Shown one piece after another: positions 8,693 to 20,004 of a DNA stretch of 64,000 bases. A model generated the notes under the pieces. The model was given only the letters and a program-made list of their open reading frames with translations. It was not told where the DNA came from and did not search any database. Position numbers and translations under genes: made by a program. Origin of the DNA: Lactiplantibacillus dongliensis (GTDB taxonomy: Bacteria; Bacillota; Bacilli; Lactobacillales; Lactobacillaceae); the NCBI RefSeq assembly GCF_005405105.1, contig NZ_BJDK01000012.1, positions 1-64,000 of the forward strand. Reading direction: 5' to 3'. Position 1 is the stretch's first letter. Every line of letters begins with the position of its first letter.

Positions 8693-9427
8693 ATGACTGA
8701 ATTTGTAAAAGGCGATTTATTATATACCGGTAAAGCTAAGGAAATGTATACGACTAATGATCCCGACGTCTTGTGGGTTGAGTATTTAGATCAAGCGACG
8801 GCCTTAAATGGCAAGCGCAAGGTTGCGATTGACCAAAAAGGCTTGTTGAACAATCGGATTTCCAGCTTAATCTTTCAAGATCTGGCTCAGCATGGTATTG
8901 AGAATCACTTTATTGAACAACTTTCAGAACATGTGCAATTGGTCCGACGTGTCAGCATGATTCCATTAGAAACGGTGGTCCGTAATGCGGCTTCTGGTAG
9001 TTTTGAACGTAAATTTGCCGTCCCACATTTAACTGAATTTTCCACGCCGGTAATGGAATTCTTCTATAAGAGCGACCAATTAGATGATCCTTTTATTAAC
9101 GATTCCCAGATTGAAGCATTGGGAGTCGCAACTGCTGCGACTTTAACTGAAATGCGGCGCCAAGCTTTGTTAGTCAATCAACGGTTACAAACGATCTTTG
9201 CAGAAATGAATGTGCAGTTGGTAGATTTTAAGATTGAATTTGGGATGACCGCTGCCGGCCAAGTTTTACTAGCAGATGAAATCTCGCCAGATAGTTGCCG
9301 ATTAGTTGATCTGACGACGCATGAATCGTTAGATAAAGATGTATTTCGGAAGAACTTGGGTGATTTAACGACGGTCTATCAAGAAGTGTTGCGACGGTTA
9401 GCCAGCGTTGAAGGAGGCCAACAATAA
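8693..9427 (+). CDS. purC: SAICAR synthase
   Basis: Joins CAIR and aspartate using ATP to give SAICAR. At 244 residues it is the normal bacterial single-domain size. Recognisable features are the N-terminal YTGKAKEMY, the loop VRRVSMIPLETVVRN and the signature DFKIEFG followed by LADEISPDSCRLVD. The stop overlaps the purS start in TAATG. The following enzyme of the pathway, adenylosuccinate lyase (purB), is not in the window and must lie elsewhere. Confidence 0.97.
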   Translation: MTEFVKGDLLYTGKAKEMYTTNDPDVLWVEYLDQATALNGKRKVAIDQKGLLNNRISSLIFQDLAQHGIENHFIEQLSEHVQLVRRVSMIPLETVVRNAASGSFERKFAVPHLTEFSTPVMEFFYKSDQLDDPFINDSQIEALGVATAATLTEMRRQALLVNQRLQTIFAEMNVQLVDFKIEFGMTAAGQVLLADEISPDSCRLVDLTTHESLDKDVFRKNLGDLTTVYQEVLRRLASVEGGQQ

Positions 9428-9681
9428 TGTATTTAGTGAAAGTCTATGTGACTTACAAAGAGTCCATCTTAGACCCTAAAGGGGAAGCCGTGAATGATGC
9501 CTTGCATCGGCTCGGTTATACGAACGTCCAATCAGTGGAATTAGGTAAATACTTTGAACTTAAACTAGCTGCCGGCAGTCGCCCGGTCGAAGCCCAAGTG
9601 GATGAGATGTGTGATCGTTTGTTAGCTAATGTCAATATGGAAACTTATCGCTACGAGATTACTGAGCTGGAGGCGTTATAA
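9427..9681 (+). CDS. purS: FGAM synthase subunit PurS
   Basis: Small 84-residue subunit that bridges PurQ and PurL in the three-part FGAM synthase of Gram-positive bacteria. The N-terminal [19 protein letters not shown] and the segment [20 protein letters not shown] match the family. It overlaps the last base of purC and is followed after 1 bp by purQ. Its presence fits the short form of PurL encoded downstream. Confidence 0.95.
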   Translation: MYLVKVYVTYKESILDPKGEAVNDALHRLGYTNVQSVELGKYFELKLAAGSRPVEAQVDEMCDRLLANVNMETYRYEITELEAL

Positions 9682-9682
9682 A

Positions 9683-10363
9683 ATGATTTTTGCCGTCCCA
9701 GTTTTTCCAGGTTCCAATTGTGACCACGATATGGTTAACGCCTTACGTGATGTTTTGCACGCTCAGGCTGACTTAGTGCCAGCCACGACCAGTGATTTGA
9801 CTGCTTATGATGCGGTAATTTTACCCGGTGGCTTTTCATACGGTGATTACTTGCGCAGTGGCGCGATTGCCCGTTTTGCGCCCGTAATGACAGCTGTTCA
9901 AGCCTTCGCGGCAGCCGGTAAGCCAGTTATGGGGATCTGTAATGGGTTTCAAATCCTAACCGAAGCAGGATTATTGCCGGGGGCGTTACAGGCCAATCGT
10001 TCTGCTAAGTTTATTTGTCAAACGAGTGAGTTGGTTGTGCGTAACTCACAGACACAATTCACGACGACTTATACTGAAAATCAGCACATTCAATTGCCAA
10101 TCGCCCATGGTGAAGGTAATTACTATTGTGATGACGCGACCTTAGCTGAGTTGCAAGCTCATCATCAGATCGTTTTTGAATATGTGGATAACCCGAATGG
10201 GAGTGTCGCCAACATTGCTGGCATTATCAACCGGGCTGGTAACGTGCTTGGCATGATGCCGCATCCCGAACGGGCGGTTGAAGCCATTTTAGGGTCAACG
10301 GATGGGTTAGGATTATTTAAATCATTACTTGCTAATCAAGGACGGGAGGTCACCCATGCTTAA
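9683..10363 (+). CDS. purQ: FGAM synthase glutaminase subunit PurQ
   Basis: Class I glutamine amidotransferase that delivers ammonia to PurL. The nucleophile is Cys86 in GICNGFQIL, with [13 protein letters not shown] before it and the His-Glu pair in [10 protein letters not shown] near the end. The true start is the ATG at 9683, 1 bp behind purS with GGAGG just upstream, giving 226 residues. A longer reading from 9629 would run through purS. It overlaps purL by 8 bp. Confidence 0.96.
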   Translation: MIFAVPVFPGSNCDHDMVNALRDVLHAQADLVPATTSDLTAYDAVILPGGFSYGDYLRSGAIARFAPVMTAVQAFAAAGKPVMGICNGFQILTEAGLLPGALQANRSAKFICQTSELVVRNSQTQFTTTYTENQHIQLPIAHGEGNYYCDDATLAELQAHHQIVFEYVDNPNGSVANIAGIINRAGNVLGMMPHPERAVEAILGSTDGLGLFKSLLANQGREVTHA

Positions 10364-12575
10364 GAATCCTGAATTATCACCGGAAGCTTTGCGCGACACG
10401 CAAGCGTACCGTGAATGGGGCTTAACTGATGCTGAATATCAATTATTGACGGATGAAGTCCTCGGTCGGTTACCCAATTATACTGAAGCTGGTTTGTTTT
10501 CGGGAATGTGGAGTGAACATTGTTCGTATAAAAACTCCAAGCCTGTTTTAAAGAAGTTTTGGACGCAGGGTGAACAAGTCTTAGAAGGTCCCGGCGAAGG
10601 CGCCGGGATTATCGATATTGGTGATGGTCAGGCGGTAGTTTTCAAAGCTGAAAGTCACAACCATCCATCGGCGGTCGAACCTTATGAGGGCGCTGCAACT
10701 GGGGTTGGTGGCATTATCCGTGACATCTTCTCCATGGGTGCTCGGCCGATTGCGTTATTAGACAGTTTACGATTTGGTGAACCCGAAGATACTCATACGA
10801 AATACTTGATTTCTCAAGTTGTGGCCGGTATCGGCGGTTATGGCAACTGTATCGGGATTCCGACGATTGGTGGCGATACGGTCTTTGATGCCAGTTATCA
10901 AAAGAATCCGTTAGTGAATGCGATGTGTGTTGGTATCCTCGACCAAGCAGATATTCAAAAAGGGCAAGCAACCGGGATTGGCAATAGCGTGATTTACGTC
11001 GGTGCCAAGACCGGGCGTGACGGGATAAATGGGGCTTCATTTGCCTCCGCGGAATTCAACGATGCCAAGGCGTCACAGCGTTCAGCGGTGCAAGTCGGCG
11101 ATCCATTTATGGAAAAGCTATTGATGGAGGCTTGTCTAGAAGTTATTCATGATCATCGGGACGTTTTGATTGGGATTCAAGATATGGGGGCAGCTGGGTT
11201 AGTGTCTTCATCCGCGGAAATGGCGTCCAAAGCGGGTAGTGGGCTGGAATTGAACTTAGACTTAGTGCCCCAACGTGAAAGTGGCATGACACCGTTTGAA
11301 TTGATGTTGTCTGAATCGCAAGAACGCATGTTGCTCTGTGTGAAAGCTGGCGCCGAAGATGAGATCTATGCCGTCTTTGAAAAGTATGGCTTAGACGCAG
11401 TCACGATTGGAAAGGTTACAACTGGTCATCAATACCAGTTATTCCATCATCAAGAATTAGTTGCGGATGTGCCAGTCGATGCCTTGGCGACCAAAGCACC
11501 AGTCTATCAGCGTGAAAAGAAGCGGCCAACGCGTTTGAATAAGCAGAGTCATCATCAATTCATGCCACGCTTAGTCGATGCAACGGGCACGCTTAAAAAA
11601 ATGTTACAACAACCAACGATTGCCTCTAAAAAGGCCATCTTTGAAACTTATGACGCTCAGGTTCAGACGAATACGGTGGTGAAGCCCGGATCAGATGCTG
11701 GGGTGATTCGGATTCGTCATACTGACAAAGCTTTGGCGGTAACGACCGATGTTAATGGTCGATACTTGTATTTGAACCCACGGGTTGGCGGCGAAATTGC
11801 TGTCGCAGAAGCAGCGCGTAATATTGTGGCAAGTGGTGGTCTACCATTAGGAATCACCGATTGTCTGAATTATGGTAATCCAGAAAAGCCGGAACAATTT
11901 TATGATTTAGATGAATCTGCCCAAGGGATTGCACGGGCCTGTCAGTTATTTAACACCCCAGTGATTTCTGGTAATGTGTCGTTAAATAATGAGTCCAATG
12001 GGGAAGCCATTTATCCAACCCCCATGATTGGGATGGTCGGGTTGATTAAGCATCAACGTGATATTACGACGCAAGACTTTAAACATGCCGGTGACGCCGT
12101 CTACGTGTTAGGTAGCACTGGTGCTGACTTTAACGGTAGTGAGATTCAAAAAATGCTGACCGGTAAAATTAGCGGTGAATTGTTTGATTTCGACTTAGTC
12201 ACTGAAAATCAAAATCAACGGCTCTTGTTACGCGCTATCCAAAAAGGGCTAGTCGCGAGTGCGCACGACGTTTCAGAAGGCGGGTTAATTACGACCATTG
12301 CTGAATCTTGTTTTGGCCAAGGCTTCGGGGTGAAGTTGACGAGTGAGTTACCGTCAATGAACTTTTTTGCTGAGACCCAGTCACGCTTTGTGATTTCGGT
12401 TACACCAGATAAACAAGCCGCCTTTGCGAACTTAATGGAACCATATGCGACTTATTTAGGGACGACAACTGCCGATGATCAGCTGTTTGTTCAGACCGCT
12501 GATCAAGCTTTCGATATCAAGGTCAGCTTTGCGAAACAGTTATGGGAAGGGGCGCTACCATGCCTACTGAAGTAA
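10356..12575 (+). CDS. purL: FGAM synthase large subunit PurL (short form)
   Basis: Catalytic ATP-dependent subunit that converts FGAR to FGAM. At 739 residues it is the short type that lacks the fused PurS-like and glutaminase domains of the enterobacterial enzyme, in keeping with separate purS and purQ. Visible blocks are [16 protein letters not shown], the catalytic-loop [18 protein letters not shown] and the repeated AIRS-type half beginning near [13 protein letters not shown]. The ATG at 10356 lies behind GGGAGG inside purQ. It overlaps purF by 16 bp. Confidence 0.97.
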   Translation: MLKNPELSPEALRDTQAYREWGLTDAEYQLLTDEVLGRLPNYTEAGLFSGMWSEHCSYKNSKPVLKKFWTQGEQVLEGPGEGAGIIDIGDGQAVVFKAESHNHPSAVEPYEGAATGVGGIIRDIFSMGARPIALLDSLRFGEPEDTHTKYLISQVVAGIGGYGNCIGIPTIGGDTVFDASYQKNPLVNAMCVGILDQADIQKGQATGIGNSVIYVGAKTGRDGINGASFASAEFNDAKASQRSAVQVGDPFMEKLLMEACLEVIHDHRDVLIGIQDMGAAGLVSSSAEMASKAGSGLELNLDLVPQRESGMTPFELMLSESQERMLLCVKAGAEDEIYAVFEKYGLDAVTIGKVTTGHQYQLFHHQELVADVPVDALATKAPVYQREKKRPTRLNKQSHHQFMPRLVDATGTLKKMLQQPTIASKKAIFETYDAQVQTNTVVKPGSDAGVIRIRHTDKALAVTTDVNGRYLYLNPRVGGEIAVAEAARNIVASGGLPLGITDCLNYGNPEKPEQFYDLDESAQGIARACQLFNTPVISGNVSLNNESNGEAIYPTPMIGMVGLIKHQRDITTQDFKHAGDAVYVLGSTGADFNGSEIQKMLTGKISGELFDFDLVTENQNQRLLLRAIQKGLVASAHDVSEGGLITTIAESCFGQGFGVKLTSELPSMNFFAETQSRFVISVTPDKQAAFANLMEPYATYLGTTTADDQLFVQTADQAFDIKVSFAKQLWEGALPCLLK

Positions 12576-14002
12576 AAGGCTTAAATGAAGAGTGTGGTGT
12601 CTTTGGTGTTTGGGGGACGCCCGATGCGGCCAATTTAACTTATTTTGGCTTGCATGCCCTGCAGCATCGTGGTCAAGAAGGGGCTGGGATTACGGCTAAT
12701 GACCACGGTCAATTACAGTCTGAACGTGGCTTGGGGTTATTGGCAGATGTTTTTCGTGATCCGCGCCGCTTAGATCGTTTGACGGGGACGGCCGCTATCG
12801 GTCATGTGCGTTATGCGACGGCTGGCAATCATGGTGTCGAAAATATTCAACCGTTAGAATTTAATTTTAGCGATTCCCAATTTGCCCTAGCGCATAACGG
12901 CAATCTAACCAATGCAGTGTCTTTACGGCGGCAATTAGAAGCTGATGGGGCAATCTTTCATGCTAGTTCGGATAGTGAAATCTTGATGCATTTGATTCGC
13001 CGCAGCCAAGCGCCAACGTTAACCGATCAAGTTAAAGCAGCTTTACGGCAAATTCATGGTGGTTTTGCTTATATCTTACTAACTAATGATCGCTTATATG
13101 CAGCACTTGATCCGAATGGTTTCCGGCCGTTAGTGGTTGGTAAATTGCCGACGGGTGGTTACGTTGTTTGTAGTGAGACCTGTGCCTTAGATACAGTTGG
13201 CGCAACGTTTATCCAAGATGTTCATCCGGGGGAATTACTGACGATTGATGATGAGGGACTTAAGATCGATCATTATACAACGCAGACGCAACTAGCGATT
13301 TGTTCGATGGAGTTCATTTATTTTGCTCGGCCAGACTCAGATATTTACGGCGTGAATGTCCATTCGGCGCGTAAACGAATGGGAGCCCGGTTAGCAAAAG
13401 AACAGCCGGTTGATGCCGATATCGTAGTCGGGGTACCAAACTCGTCACTCTCCGCGGCAACCGGTTATGCGGAAGCTAGCGGGTTACCTTATGAGATGGG
13501 ACTAATCAAAAATCAATATTCTTCACGTACATTTATTCAGCCGACTCAAGCGTTACGCGAACAAGGTGTGCGGATGAAGCTCTCAGCGGTCAAAGGGGTC
13601 GTTGCTGGTAAGCGAGTGGTCTTAATCGATGATTCGATTGTCCGGGGAACGACGAGTCGCCGTATTGTTAAGCTGCTAAAAGATGCTGGTGCGAAGTCGG
13701 TGCATTTACGGATTGCCTCGCCACCGTTACGTTACCCTTGCTTTTATGGGATCGACATCCAGACCACGCGGGAACTTATCGCTGCCCAAGAAACCATTCC
13801 GGCCATGTGTCAAACCTTTGGCGCTGATTCACTAGGGTTCTTGAGTGAACAAGGGGTCATTGATGCCGTTGGACTTAAGTGCGATGCGCCGTATGGTGGG
13901 TTATGTATGGCGTATTTTAACGGGGACTATCCAACGCCACTCTATGATTATCAAGCTGAATATGATGCAGAAATTCAACAGTTAAAGCGACAAGCCAACT
14001 AG
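12560..14002 (+). CDS. purF: Amidophosphoribosyltransferase
   Basis: Committing step of purine synthesis: PRPP and glutamine give phosphoribosylamine. The ATG at 12560 (behind GAAGGGG) gives 480 residues. An 11-residue propeptide precedes Cys12 in EECGVFGVW, which becomes the N-terminal nucleophile. Cysteines in AICSMEF, RYPCFYG and [11 protein letters not shown] match the four ligands of the [4Fe-4S] cluster in the Bacillus-type enzyme, which makes it oxygen-sensitive. The PRPP loop is [14 protein letters not shown]. Although it catalyses the first reaction, the gene is seventh in the operon. Confidence 0.97.
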   Translation: MPTEVKGLNEECGVFGVWGTPDAANLTYFGLHALQHRGQEGAGITANDHGQLQSERGLGLLADVFRDPRRLDRLTGTAAIGHVRYATAGNHGVENIQPLEFNFSDSQFALAHNGNLTNAVSLRRQLEADGAIFHASSDSEILMHLIRRSQAPTLTDQVKAALRQIHGGFAYILLTNDRLYAALDPNGFRPLVVGKLPTGGYVVCSETCALDTVGATFIQDVHPGELLTIDDEGLKIDHYTTQTQLAICSMEFIYFARPDSDIYGVNVHSARKRMGARLAKEQPVDADIVVGVPNSSLSAATGYAEASGLPYEMGLIKNQYSSRTFIQPTQALREQGVRMKLSAVKGVVAGKRVVLIDDSIVRGTTSRRIVKLLKDAGAKSVHLRIASPPLRYPCFYGIDIQTTRELIAAQETIPAMCQTFGADSLGFLSEQGVIDAVGLKCDAPYGGLCMAYFNGDYPTPLYDYQAEYDAEIQQLKRQAN

Positions 14003-14017
14003 GAAAGGGTGACGGAC

Positions 14018-15043
14018 TTGAGCGATGCATATAAAAAAGCCGGTGTCGATATCAATGCCGGTTACGAAGTGCTCAAAGCGGTAAAACAGCTGAGCGGTAA
14101 TGCCCAATTAGGCGGCTTCGGTGGGGCTTTTCCATTAGCAGCCGAAGCGGTTGCTAATGAGCCAGTACTCGTTGCCGGGACGGATGGGGTGGGCACCAAA
14201 CTCTTAATCGCGATTGCGGCACATCAGCATACGACGATCGGGATTGATCTGGTTGCAATGTGTGTGAATGATATTTTGGCCCAAGGCGCCCGACCACAAT
14301 TCTTCTTGGATTATTTAGGTTTAGGTCATACTGATCAGGCCCGGGTGAAAGCCATCTTACAAGGGGTAGTGGCTGGCTGTGAACAGGCTGGCATGACTTT
14401 AATTGGTGGCGAAACGGCCGAAATGCCAGATATGTATGGTCAAGAACATTATGATTTAGCGGGCTTTGCGGTCGGTATCGCCAATCGGGCAGATTTATTG
14501 ACGCCCCAAAATGTCCAAGCGGGTGACGTTTTGATTGGTCTGCCTTCCAATGGCTTACATTCCAATGGCTTTAGCTTGGTGCGCGATATCTTATTCAAAC
14601 AACATGGCTACGAGTTAAGCACCGTTTTCCCAGAGTTGGGCCATGACTTACAAACGGAGCTATTGCGACCAACCAAGATTTATACCGCGAGTGTGCTGCC
14701 GTTACTCCAACAAAAGTTAGTGGCTAGCATCGCCCATATTACGGGTGGCGGGTTGATTGAAAATGTCGCCCGGGCGTTGCCAGCACAACTTAGTGCCACG
14801 TTTGCATTGGGGAGTTGGCCGGTTCCAGCCGTGATGCCGTTATTGGCACGCTTAGGTAACTTGAGTGCGGCGGATGTTCGCAGTACATTCAACCTCGGCT
14901 TAGGCATGGTGCTGATCGTACACCCAGACCAAGTGGACGCCACGTTAGCGGCTTTAGCAGCCCAACATCAACCTGCTTATCAAGTTGGCCAGGTGACTGT
15001 GGGCGCCACGCCGGTCGTGTTTCAGGAGGCTGCGCATGCTTAA
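14018..15043 (+). CDS. purM: AIR synthase
   Basis: Closes the imidazole ring of FGAM using ATP to form AIR. Family features are SDAYKKAGVDINAG at the N-terminus, GTDGVGTKLLIA, and GGETAEMPDMY. I prefer the TTG at 14018, which sits 8 bp behind GGAAAGGG; the in-frame GTG at 14009 overlaps that ribosome binding site. That gives 341 residues, the usual length. It overlaps purN by 8 bp. Confidence 0.94.
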   Translation: MSDAYKKAGVDINAGYEVLKAVKQLSGNAQLGGFGGAFPLAAEAVANEPVLVAGTDGVGTKLLIAIAAHQHTTIGIDLVAMCVNDILAQGARPQFFLDYLGLGHTDQARVKAILQGVVAGCEQAGMTLIGGETAEMPDMYGQEHYDLAGFAVGIANRADLLTPQNVQAGDVLIGLPSNGLHSNGFSLVRDILFKQHGYELSTVFPELGHDLQTELLRPTKIYTASVLPLLQQKLVASIAHITGGGLIENVARALPAQLSATFALGSWPVPAVMPLLARLGNLSAADVRSTFNLGLGMVLIVHPDQVDATLAALAAQHQPAYQVGQVTVGATPVVFQEAAHA

Positions 15044-15614
15044 GAAATTAGCGGTTTTTGCTTCTGGCAATGGCACCAACTTCACAGCCTTGCAACAAGC
15101 GATTACAGCCCGGTCATTACCGGCTGAAATCGTGTTGCTGGTTTGTGATCACGAAGATGCACCCGTTTTAAAACGCGCGCAAGCAGTTAATGTACCGGTC
15201 TTGGTCGTTAATTTTAAGCACTATGCCAATAAGGCTGCGGCTGAAGCTATTATGCTGACTGCACTGCAGGCTCATCAAGTTGAAGCGGTCTTGCTGGCGG
15301 GATACATGCGGATTATTGGCCCCACGCTACTGGCAGCCTATCCGCATCGCATCATTAATTTACATCCAGCGTTATTACCGAAGTTTCCTGGGCGGCATGG
15401 GATTGAAGATGCCTTTGCCGCGGGCGTTACTGAGACTGGGGTCACGATTCACTATATTGACGCCGGTATCGATACCGGCCAGATTATTGCCCAGCGAACG
15501 GTTCCAGTTAAAGCAACGGACACTGTCGATACTTTGGCGACACGGATTCATCAAGTTGAACATCAATTTTATCCAGACGTGTTACAGTCACTCATCAATG
15601 AAGGAGCAATCTAA
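15036..15614 (+). CDS. purN: GAR transformylase (folate-dependent)
   Basis: Transfers a formyl group from 10-formyl-tetrahydrofolate to GAR. The 192-residue sequence begins with the GART motif [10 protein letters not shown] and carries the catalytic Asn-His-Asp set in [15 protein letters not shown] and [12 protein letters not shown]. It starts inside purM behind CAGGAGG and abuts purH in TAATG. No purT (formate-dependent form) is seen here. Confidence 0.97.
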   Translation: MLKKLAVFASGNGTNFTALQQAITARSLPAEIVLLVCDHEDAPVLKRAQAVNVPVLVVNFKHYANKAAAEAIMLTALQAHQVEAVLLAGYMRIIGPTLLAAYPHRIINLHPALLPKFPGRHGIEDAFAAGVTETGVTIHYIDAGIDTGQIIAQRTVPVKATDTVDTLATRIHQVEHQFYPDVLQSLINEGAI

Positions 15615-17146
15615 TGACAAAACGAGCATTATTAAGTGTTTCTGATAAACAAGGATTAACCGACTTTGCTAAAGGGTTAGTGGAATTAGATTATGAATTA
15701 GTGTCGACCGGTGGCACCAAAAAAGCCTTAGAAGCTGCGGGGATTCCAGTAATTGGAATTGAAGACGTGACGGGTTTTCCGGAGATGCTGGATGGTCGCG
15801 TTAAAACCTTGCATCCTAAAGTTCATGCTGGCTTATTAGCTCGGCGGGACTTGCCAGCTCATATGGCCCAATTAAAGGAAGCTGGGATTACGCCGATCGA
15901 TATGGTCGTCGTGAACTTATATCCCTTTAAGGCGACCATTCAGCAACCCGATGTGACACAAGCTGCAGCAATTGAGCAAATTGATATTGGTGGGCCATCT
16001 ATGTTGCGGTCAGCAGCTAAAAACTTTGCGGCAGTTTTACCAATCGTGGATCCCGCTGATTACCAGCCCATCTTAACTGCTTTGCAAGCTGATGACGTGA
16101 CGCCAACGATGCGCCAACGCTTAGCGGCCAAGGTCTTTCAGCATACGGCAGCTTATGATGCGTTGATTGCCCAATATTTGACGACTGATGAATTTCCAGC
16201 GAAGTTAACGTTGACCTATGATAAGAAGCAAGCGTTGCGTTATGGTGAAAATAGCCACCAACAAGCGGCCTTTTATGAAAATGCCTTACCAACGCCATTT
16301 TCAATCACCGCAGCTAAGCAATTGCATGGTAAAGAACTCTCATACAATAATATTAAAGATGCGGATGCGGCGTTACGGATGGTCAGTGAATACGATCAAC
16401 CAGCGATTGTCGCGATGAAGCATATGAACCCTTGTGGGGTAGGCTTAGCTGATCACTTGGAAGCGGCCTGGGACAAAGCGTATGCCGCGGATTCAATTTC
16501 AATCTTTGGCGGTATTATTGCGGCTAATCGGCCGGTAGATCTTGCGACGGCCGAAAAGATGCATCAATTATTCTTGGAAATTATCATTGCCCCAAGCTTT
16601 GATGATGATGCTTATGTGGTCTTAGCCAAGAAGAAAAATTTACGGTTATTGACGGTTGACTTTGATCAAGCCCATACAGCGGATAAGTTTGAAACCATTT
16701 CGGTTGGCGGTGGTCTGTTACGTCAAGAAGTCGATGCCGCTTTTGAAGTTCCAGCTGACTTTACGGTCGTGACTAAGCAACAACCGACGACTGAACAATT
16801 AAAAGCCCTCGCTTTTGGTCAGCAGGTTGTCAAACATGTTAAGAGTAACGCAATTGTGGTGACAACGGCTGATCGGACGTTAGGCGTTGGCTCTGGTCAG
16901 ATGAACCGCATTGATTCGACTAAGATTGCGATTGAAAAAGCCATGAGTAAGCCTGGTTATGAACATGCCATCTTAGCTTCCGATGCGTTCTTCCCAATGA
17001 ATGACTGTGTTGAGTTTGCAGCCCAACATGGGATTCGGGCGATTGTGCAACCTGGTGGCAGTATCAAAGATCAAGACTCAATTGATATGGCTGATCGCTA
17101 TGGCATCGCCATGGTGACAACTGGTGTCCGGCATTTCCGGCATTAG
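15614..17146 (+). CDS. purH: AICAR transformylase / IMP cyclohydrolase
   Basis: Bifunctional 510-residue enzyme for the last two steps to IMP. The N-terminal MGS-like cyclohydrolase domain runs to about residue 195 ([32 protein letters not shown]). The C-terminal AICAR formyltransferase domain includes the catalytic Lys-His of [10 protein letters not shown]. It ends with [19 protein letters not shown], the usual C-terminal block. A 20-bp gap separates it from purD. Confidence 0.97.
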   Translation: MTKRALLSVSDKQGLTDFAKGLVELDYELVSTGGTKKALEAAGIPVIGIEDVTGFPEMLDGRVKTLHPKVHAGLLARRDLPAHMAQLKEAGITPIDMVVVNLYPFKATIQQPDVTQAAAIEQIDIGGPSMLRSAAKNFAAVLPIVDPADYQPILTALQADDVTPTMRQRLAAKVFQHTAAYDALIAQYLTTDEFPAKLTLTYDKKQALRYGENSHQQAAFYENALPTPFSITAAKQLHGKELSYNNIKDADAALRMVSEYDQPAIVAMKHMNPCGVGLADHLEAAWDKAYAADSISIFGGIIAANRPVDLATAEKMHQLFLEIIIAPSFDDDAYVVLAKKKNLRLLTVDFDQAHTADKFETISVGGGLLRQEVDAAFEVPADFTVVTKQQPTTEQLKALAFGQQVVKHVKSNAIVVTTADRTLGVGSGQMNRIDSTKIAIEKAMSKPGYEHAILASDAFFPMNDCVEFAAQHGIRAIVQPGGSIKDQDSIDMADRYGIAMVTTGVRHFRH

Positions 17147-17166
17147 GCTGAAAGGACGGTACGAAA

Positions 17167-18408
17167 ATGGCAAAAGTATTAGTCGTTGGTGGCGGTGGTC
17201 GTGAACATGCCATTGCTAAGGCCATGTTGGCTAGTCCCCAAGTTACCGCAGTCACTTGTGCACCAGGTAATCCAGGGATGGCATTGGATGGTATTCAAAC
17301 GGTGGCAATTGATGAGTTGGATTTTGCGGCTTTAGTTGATTTTGCACGGCAAAATACAATTGAGTTAACTTTTATTGGTCCCGAAGTCCCACTAGCAGCA
17401 GGCATTGTTGATTACTTTCAAGCGGCTGGGTTAGCAGTCTTTGGCCCGAATCAAGCGGCGGCTCAGTTAGAAAGCTCAAAAGTCTTTGCCAAGGAGTTTA
17501 TGCGTCGCCATCAGATTCCTACCGCTGACTATCAGTTGTTTCATGATTTAGCGGCCGCGTTGACTTACAGTGCGCAAGCCGTTTTACCACAAGTGATTAA
17601 GGTTGATGGTTTAGCCGCTGGTAAGGGGGTCACGGTTGCCACAACGCATGACCAAGCAACGACTGCGTTGACCCAAGCCTTTGCGGCGACCGATACGGTT
17701 TTGATTGAAGCTTATGTTGATGGTTTTGAATTCTCGCAGATGGTTTTGGTTGGTGGAGATAAGTATTGCTTGTTGCCGACTGCCCAAGATCATAAACGAC
17801 TCTTAGACGATGATCAGGGACCTAACACTGGTGGGATGGGGGCATATTCACCAGTGCCGCAAATCACCCCGGCGATTATTGCGACGACGATTAAAACGAT
17901 TATTGAACCAACTTTGGCTGGTTTGCAAAGTGATGGTCTCAGTTTTGAAGGTGTCATTTACGTTGGCGGTATTTTAACAGCGCAAGGGGTGCAAGTCATT
18001 GAATATAATTTGCGGTTAGGTGACCCAGAAACGCAGATCTTGTTACCGCAATTACAGAGTGACTTTTATCAATTAATCGTGGATCTGCTACAACATCGTG
18101 ACCCCATCGCAACTTGGCAAACGCAAGCGACTTATTTAGGCATTGTATTGGCAGCGCCCGGTTATCCTAATCATCCCGCTAAAGGTATCGCTGTTCCAAC
18201 GCTGGCTGGTGCTGATTATGCTAGTGTCGCTGGTGAACCGGGGCACATGGTTAGTGCCGGTGGGCGAGTTATGATGGTCACCGCGCACGCAGATTCGTTG
18301 GCGGCTGCTAAGACAGCCGCATATGCGAAACTAGCTCAATTGCCAACGGGCGACTTGGTTTATCGGACTGATATTGGTGCCAAAGGGTTAGTGGTAAAAA
18401 AAGCTTAA
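17167..18408 (+). CDS. purD: GAR synthetase
   Basis: ATP-grasp ligase that joins phosphoribosylamine and glycine. The 413-residue protein begins with [16 protein letters not shown] and has the ATP-grasp segments [26 protein letters not shown] and the metal-binding [12 protein letters not shown]. It is the last gene of the operon. No terminator with a T run lies between its stop and the next promoter 8 bp downstream, so transcripts probably run into the T-box leader and stop there. Confidence 0.97.
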   Translation: MAKVLVVGGGGREHAIAKAMLASPQVTAVTCAPGNPGMALDGIQTVAIDELDFAALVDFARQNTIELTFIGPEVPLAAGIVDYFQAAGLAVFGPNQAAAQLESSKVFAKEFMRRHQIPTADYQLFHDLAAALTYSAQAVLPQVIKVDGLAAGKGVTVATTHDQATTALTQAFAATDTVLIEAYVDGFEFSQMVLVGGDKYCLLPTAQDHKRLLDDDQGPNTGGMGAYSPVPQITPAIIATTIKTIIEPTLAGLQSDGLSFEGVIYVGGILTAQGVQVIEYNLRLGDPETQILLPQLQSDFYQLIVDLLQHRDPIATWQTQATYLGIVLAAPGYPNHPAKGIAVPTLAGADYASVAGEPGHMVSAGGRVMMVTAHADSLAAAKTAAYAKLAQLPTGDLVYRTDIGAKGLVVKKA

Positions 18409-18415
18409 CGTTAGC

Positions 18416-18444
18416 TTGACAATTATGAGAGAACGACTTATGAT
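18416..18444 (+). promoter_or_regulatory. Promoter of the T-box/metE-like unit
   Basis: TTGACA (18416-18421), 17-bp spacer, TATGAT (18439-18444). It begins 8 bp behind purD. Confidence 0.85.
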
Positions 18445-18474
18445 TTAACCATTGAATTTAATCGTATTCTAATT

Positions 18475-18735
18475 TGCGTTGAAGAGAAGAGTAGTTAAGC
18501 ACAGTTAGTCGTAGTGAGCCTGGGTCAGTGAAAACAGGTCTAATTGTCCTAATGAAGATGAGCTCTGAGCATCTTAGCCGGTTCACGCTGGCTGAGCGGT
18601 TGCAACCGTTAACTTGCGCGGTATCAACAGGTACCGTTGAGGTTACTAGTGTCAGCTAGTAGCGAAGTAGGGTGGCAACGCGTTTAAAAAGCGTCCCTTT
18701 TAATCACATCGGTGATTAGAAGGGACGTTTTTTTG
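18475..18735 (+). promoter_or_regulatory. T-box leader, probably methionine-specific
   Basis: A T-box RNA senses uncharged tRNA and prevents early termination. The invariant element AGGGTGGCAACGCG lies at 18669-18682, followed by a terminator in which GTCCCTTTTAATCAC pairs with GTGATTAGAAGGGAC and a run of seven T ends near 18734. The stem I region (GAAGAGAAGAGTAGTTAAGCA) starts near 18479. On its 3' side AATGAAG at 18551-18557 offers an ATG specifier codon followed by A, which fits the MetE-like gene downstream. A second ATG at 18558 makes the specifier register uncertain. Confidence 0.93.
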
Positions 18736-18777
18736 CGATTAAAGACACTGACAAATTTTAGACGGAGGTTTTATTAA

Positions 18778-19932
18778 ATGACAACACAAACAGGATTTTC
18801 CAAACGAACGGTTTCACCATTTCGGTACGATGTCGTCGGCAGTTTCTTACGGCCACAAGCATTGAAGGTAGCGCGGGCGCAAGTTGCAGCTGGTACTTTG
18901 GATGCTGCTGGTCTAAAGGCCGTTGAAGATCGCGAAATCATCAAGCTTATTCAAGCACAGGAAGCGGCTGGTTTAAAAGCCGTGACGGATGGTGAATTTC
19001 GGCGTAGTTGGTGGCATCTAGACTTTTTCTGGGGGTTACAAGGGATTGCCAAGAAGCAATTAACCCAAGGCTACGTCTTCAATGCTGAAGAGACCCGAGC
19101 GGAATCAGCCACCGTCACTGGTAAAATCAGCGGGGAAAATCATCCCTTTGTGGCTCATTTTAAATTCGTAAAAGCCCACGTCAAGGCTGGCGTACAAGTC
19201 AAACAAACGCTGCCAGCGCCAGCCCAATGTCTAGCTGAATTACAACGGCCGGAAAATATCGCAGCGTTACGGCAGGTGTATGCAACTGATGCAGCCGCCG
19301 TTAAAGCACTAGCAGCGGCTTATCATCAAGTCCTCGAAGACTTATATGCGGCCGGGGCGCGGACCATTCAATTAGATGATTGCACTTGGGGCATGTTAGC
19401 TGGCAATCACACGAAGGGGGCGGAGACTGGTGCGGTCTCAGCGCGTAACGATGCGGTGTTAGATCAAAATAAGCAGTTGTATTTAACTGTCAATAATGAA
19501 GCCATCAAAGATTTACCGGCGGATTTAACGATCAACACCCATATTTGCCGGGGCAATTACCATTCCACTTGGGCCTCGGCTGGTGGCTATGATTCGGTGG
19601 CAGATCCCTTGTTTAACCGAGAAAACGTCAGTGCCTATTACTTAGAATATGATAGTGACCGGGCTGGCGGTTTTGAACCTTTGAAGTTAGTCAGTGATGA
19701 TAAGTTAGTGGTACTCGGTTTGATCACGTCCAAGTCAGGCGAATTAGAAGACCGGCAAACAATTATTGATCGGATCCATGAAGCCGCGAAGTACGTGCCA
19801 TTAGATCGCCTCTGCTTAAGTACCCAGTGTGGCTTTGCGTCAACTGAAGAAGGCAATGTCTTAACGCCAGCTCAACAATGGGCTAAGATCGAACTGGTTA
19901 AATCAATTGCGACTGAAGTTTGGGGAGCTTAA
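18778..19932 (+). CDS. MetE C-terminal-like methyltransferase (YxjH/YxjG type)
   Basis: A 384-residue protein homologous to the catalytic C-terminal half of cobalamin-independent methionine synthase. Zinc ligands are offered by NTHICRGNYHS and by Cys in LSTQCGFAS near residue 350; the substrate loop LGLITSKSGELED is typical of the group. It is about half the length of full MetE and lacks the N-terminal domain, so the methyl donor may not be methyl-THF polyglutamate. Its Met-type T-box supports a role in methionine formation or recycling. The convergent hairpin downstream separates it from the minus-strand permease. Confidence 0.9.
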   Translation: MTTQTGFSKRTVSPFRYDVVGSFLRPQALKVARAQVAAGTLDAAGLKAVEDREIIKLIQAQEAAGLKAVTDGEFRRSWWHLDFFWGLQGIAKKQLTQGYVFNAEETRAESATVTGKISGENHPFVAHFKFVKAHVKAGVQVKQTLPAPAQCLAELQRPENIAALRQVYATDAAAVKALAAAYHQVLEDLYAAGARTIQLDDCTWGMLAGNHTKGAETGAVSARNDAVLDQNKQLYLTVNNEAIKDLPADLTINTHICRGNYHSTWASAGGYDSVADPLFNRENVSAYYLEYDSDRAGGFEPLKLVSDDKLVVLGLITSKSGELEDRQTIIDRIHEAAKYVPLDRLCLSTQCGFASTEEGNVLTPAQQWAKIELVKSIATEVWGA

Positions 19933-19949
19933 GGATAAGCAACTAAAAA

Positions 19950-19998
19950 GTGCGCCGCACAACATCCGTGAATTGGATGTTGCGCGACGCCTATTTTT
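19950..19998. terminator. Bidirectional terminator
   Basis: CAACATCC (about 19960-19967) pairs with GGATGTTG, extended by GCG/CGC, with A-rich and T-rich flanks. It serves the metE-like gene and the convergent NCS2 permease gene. Confidence 0.75.
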
Positions 19999-20004
19999 GG
20001 TCTA

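Noticed and set aside
15280..15645. 121-residue frame overlapping purN
   Set aside because: Out-of-frame shadow of purN, which has a full family match and its own ribosome binding site.
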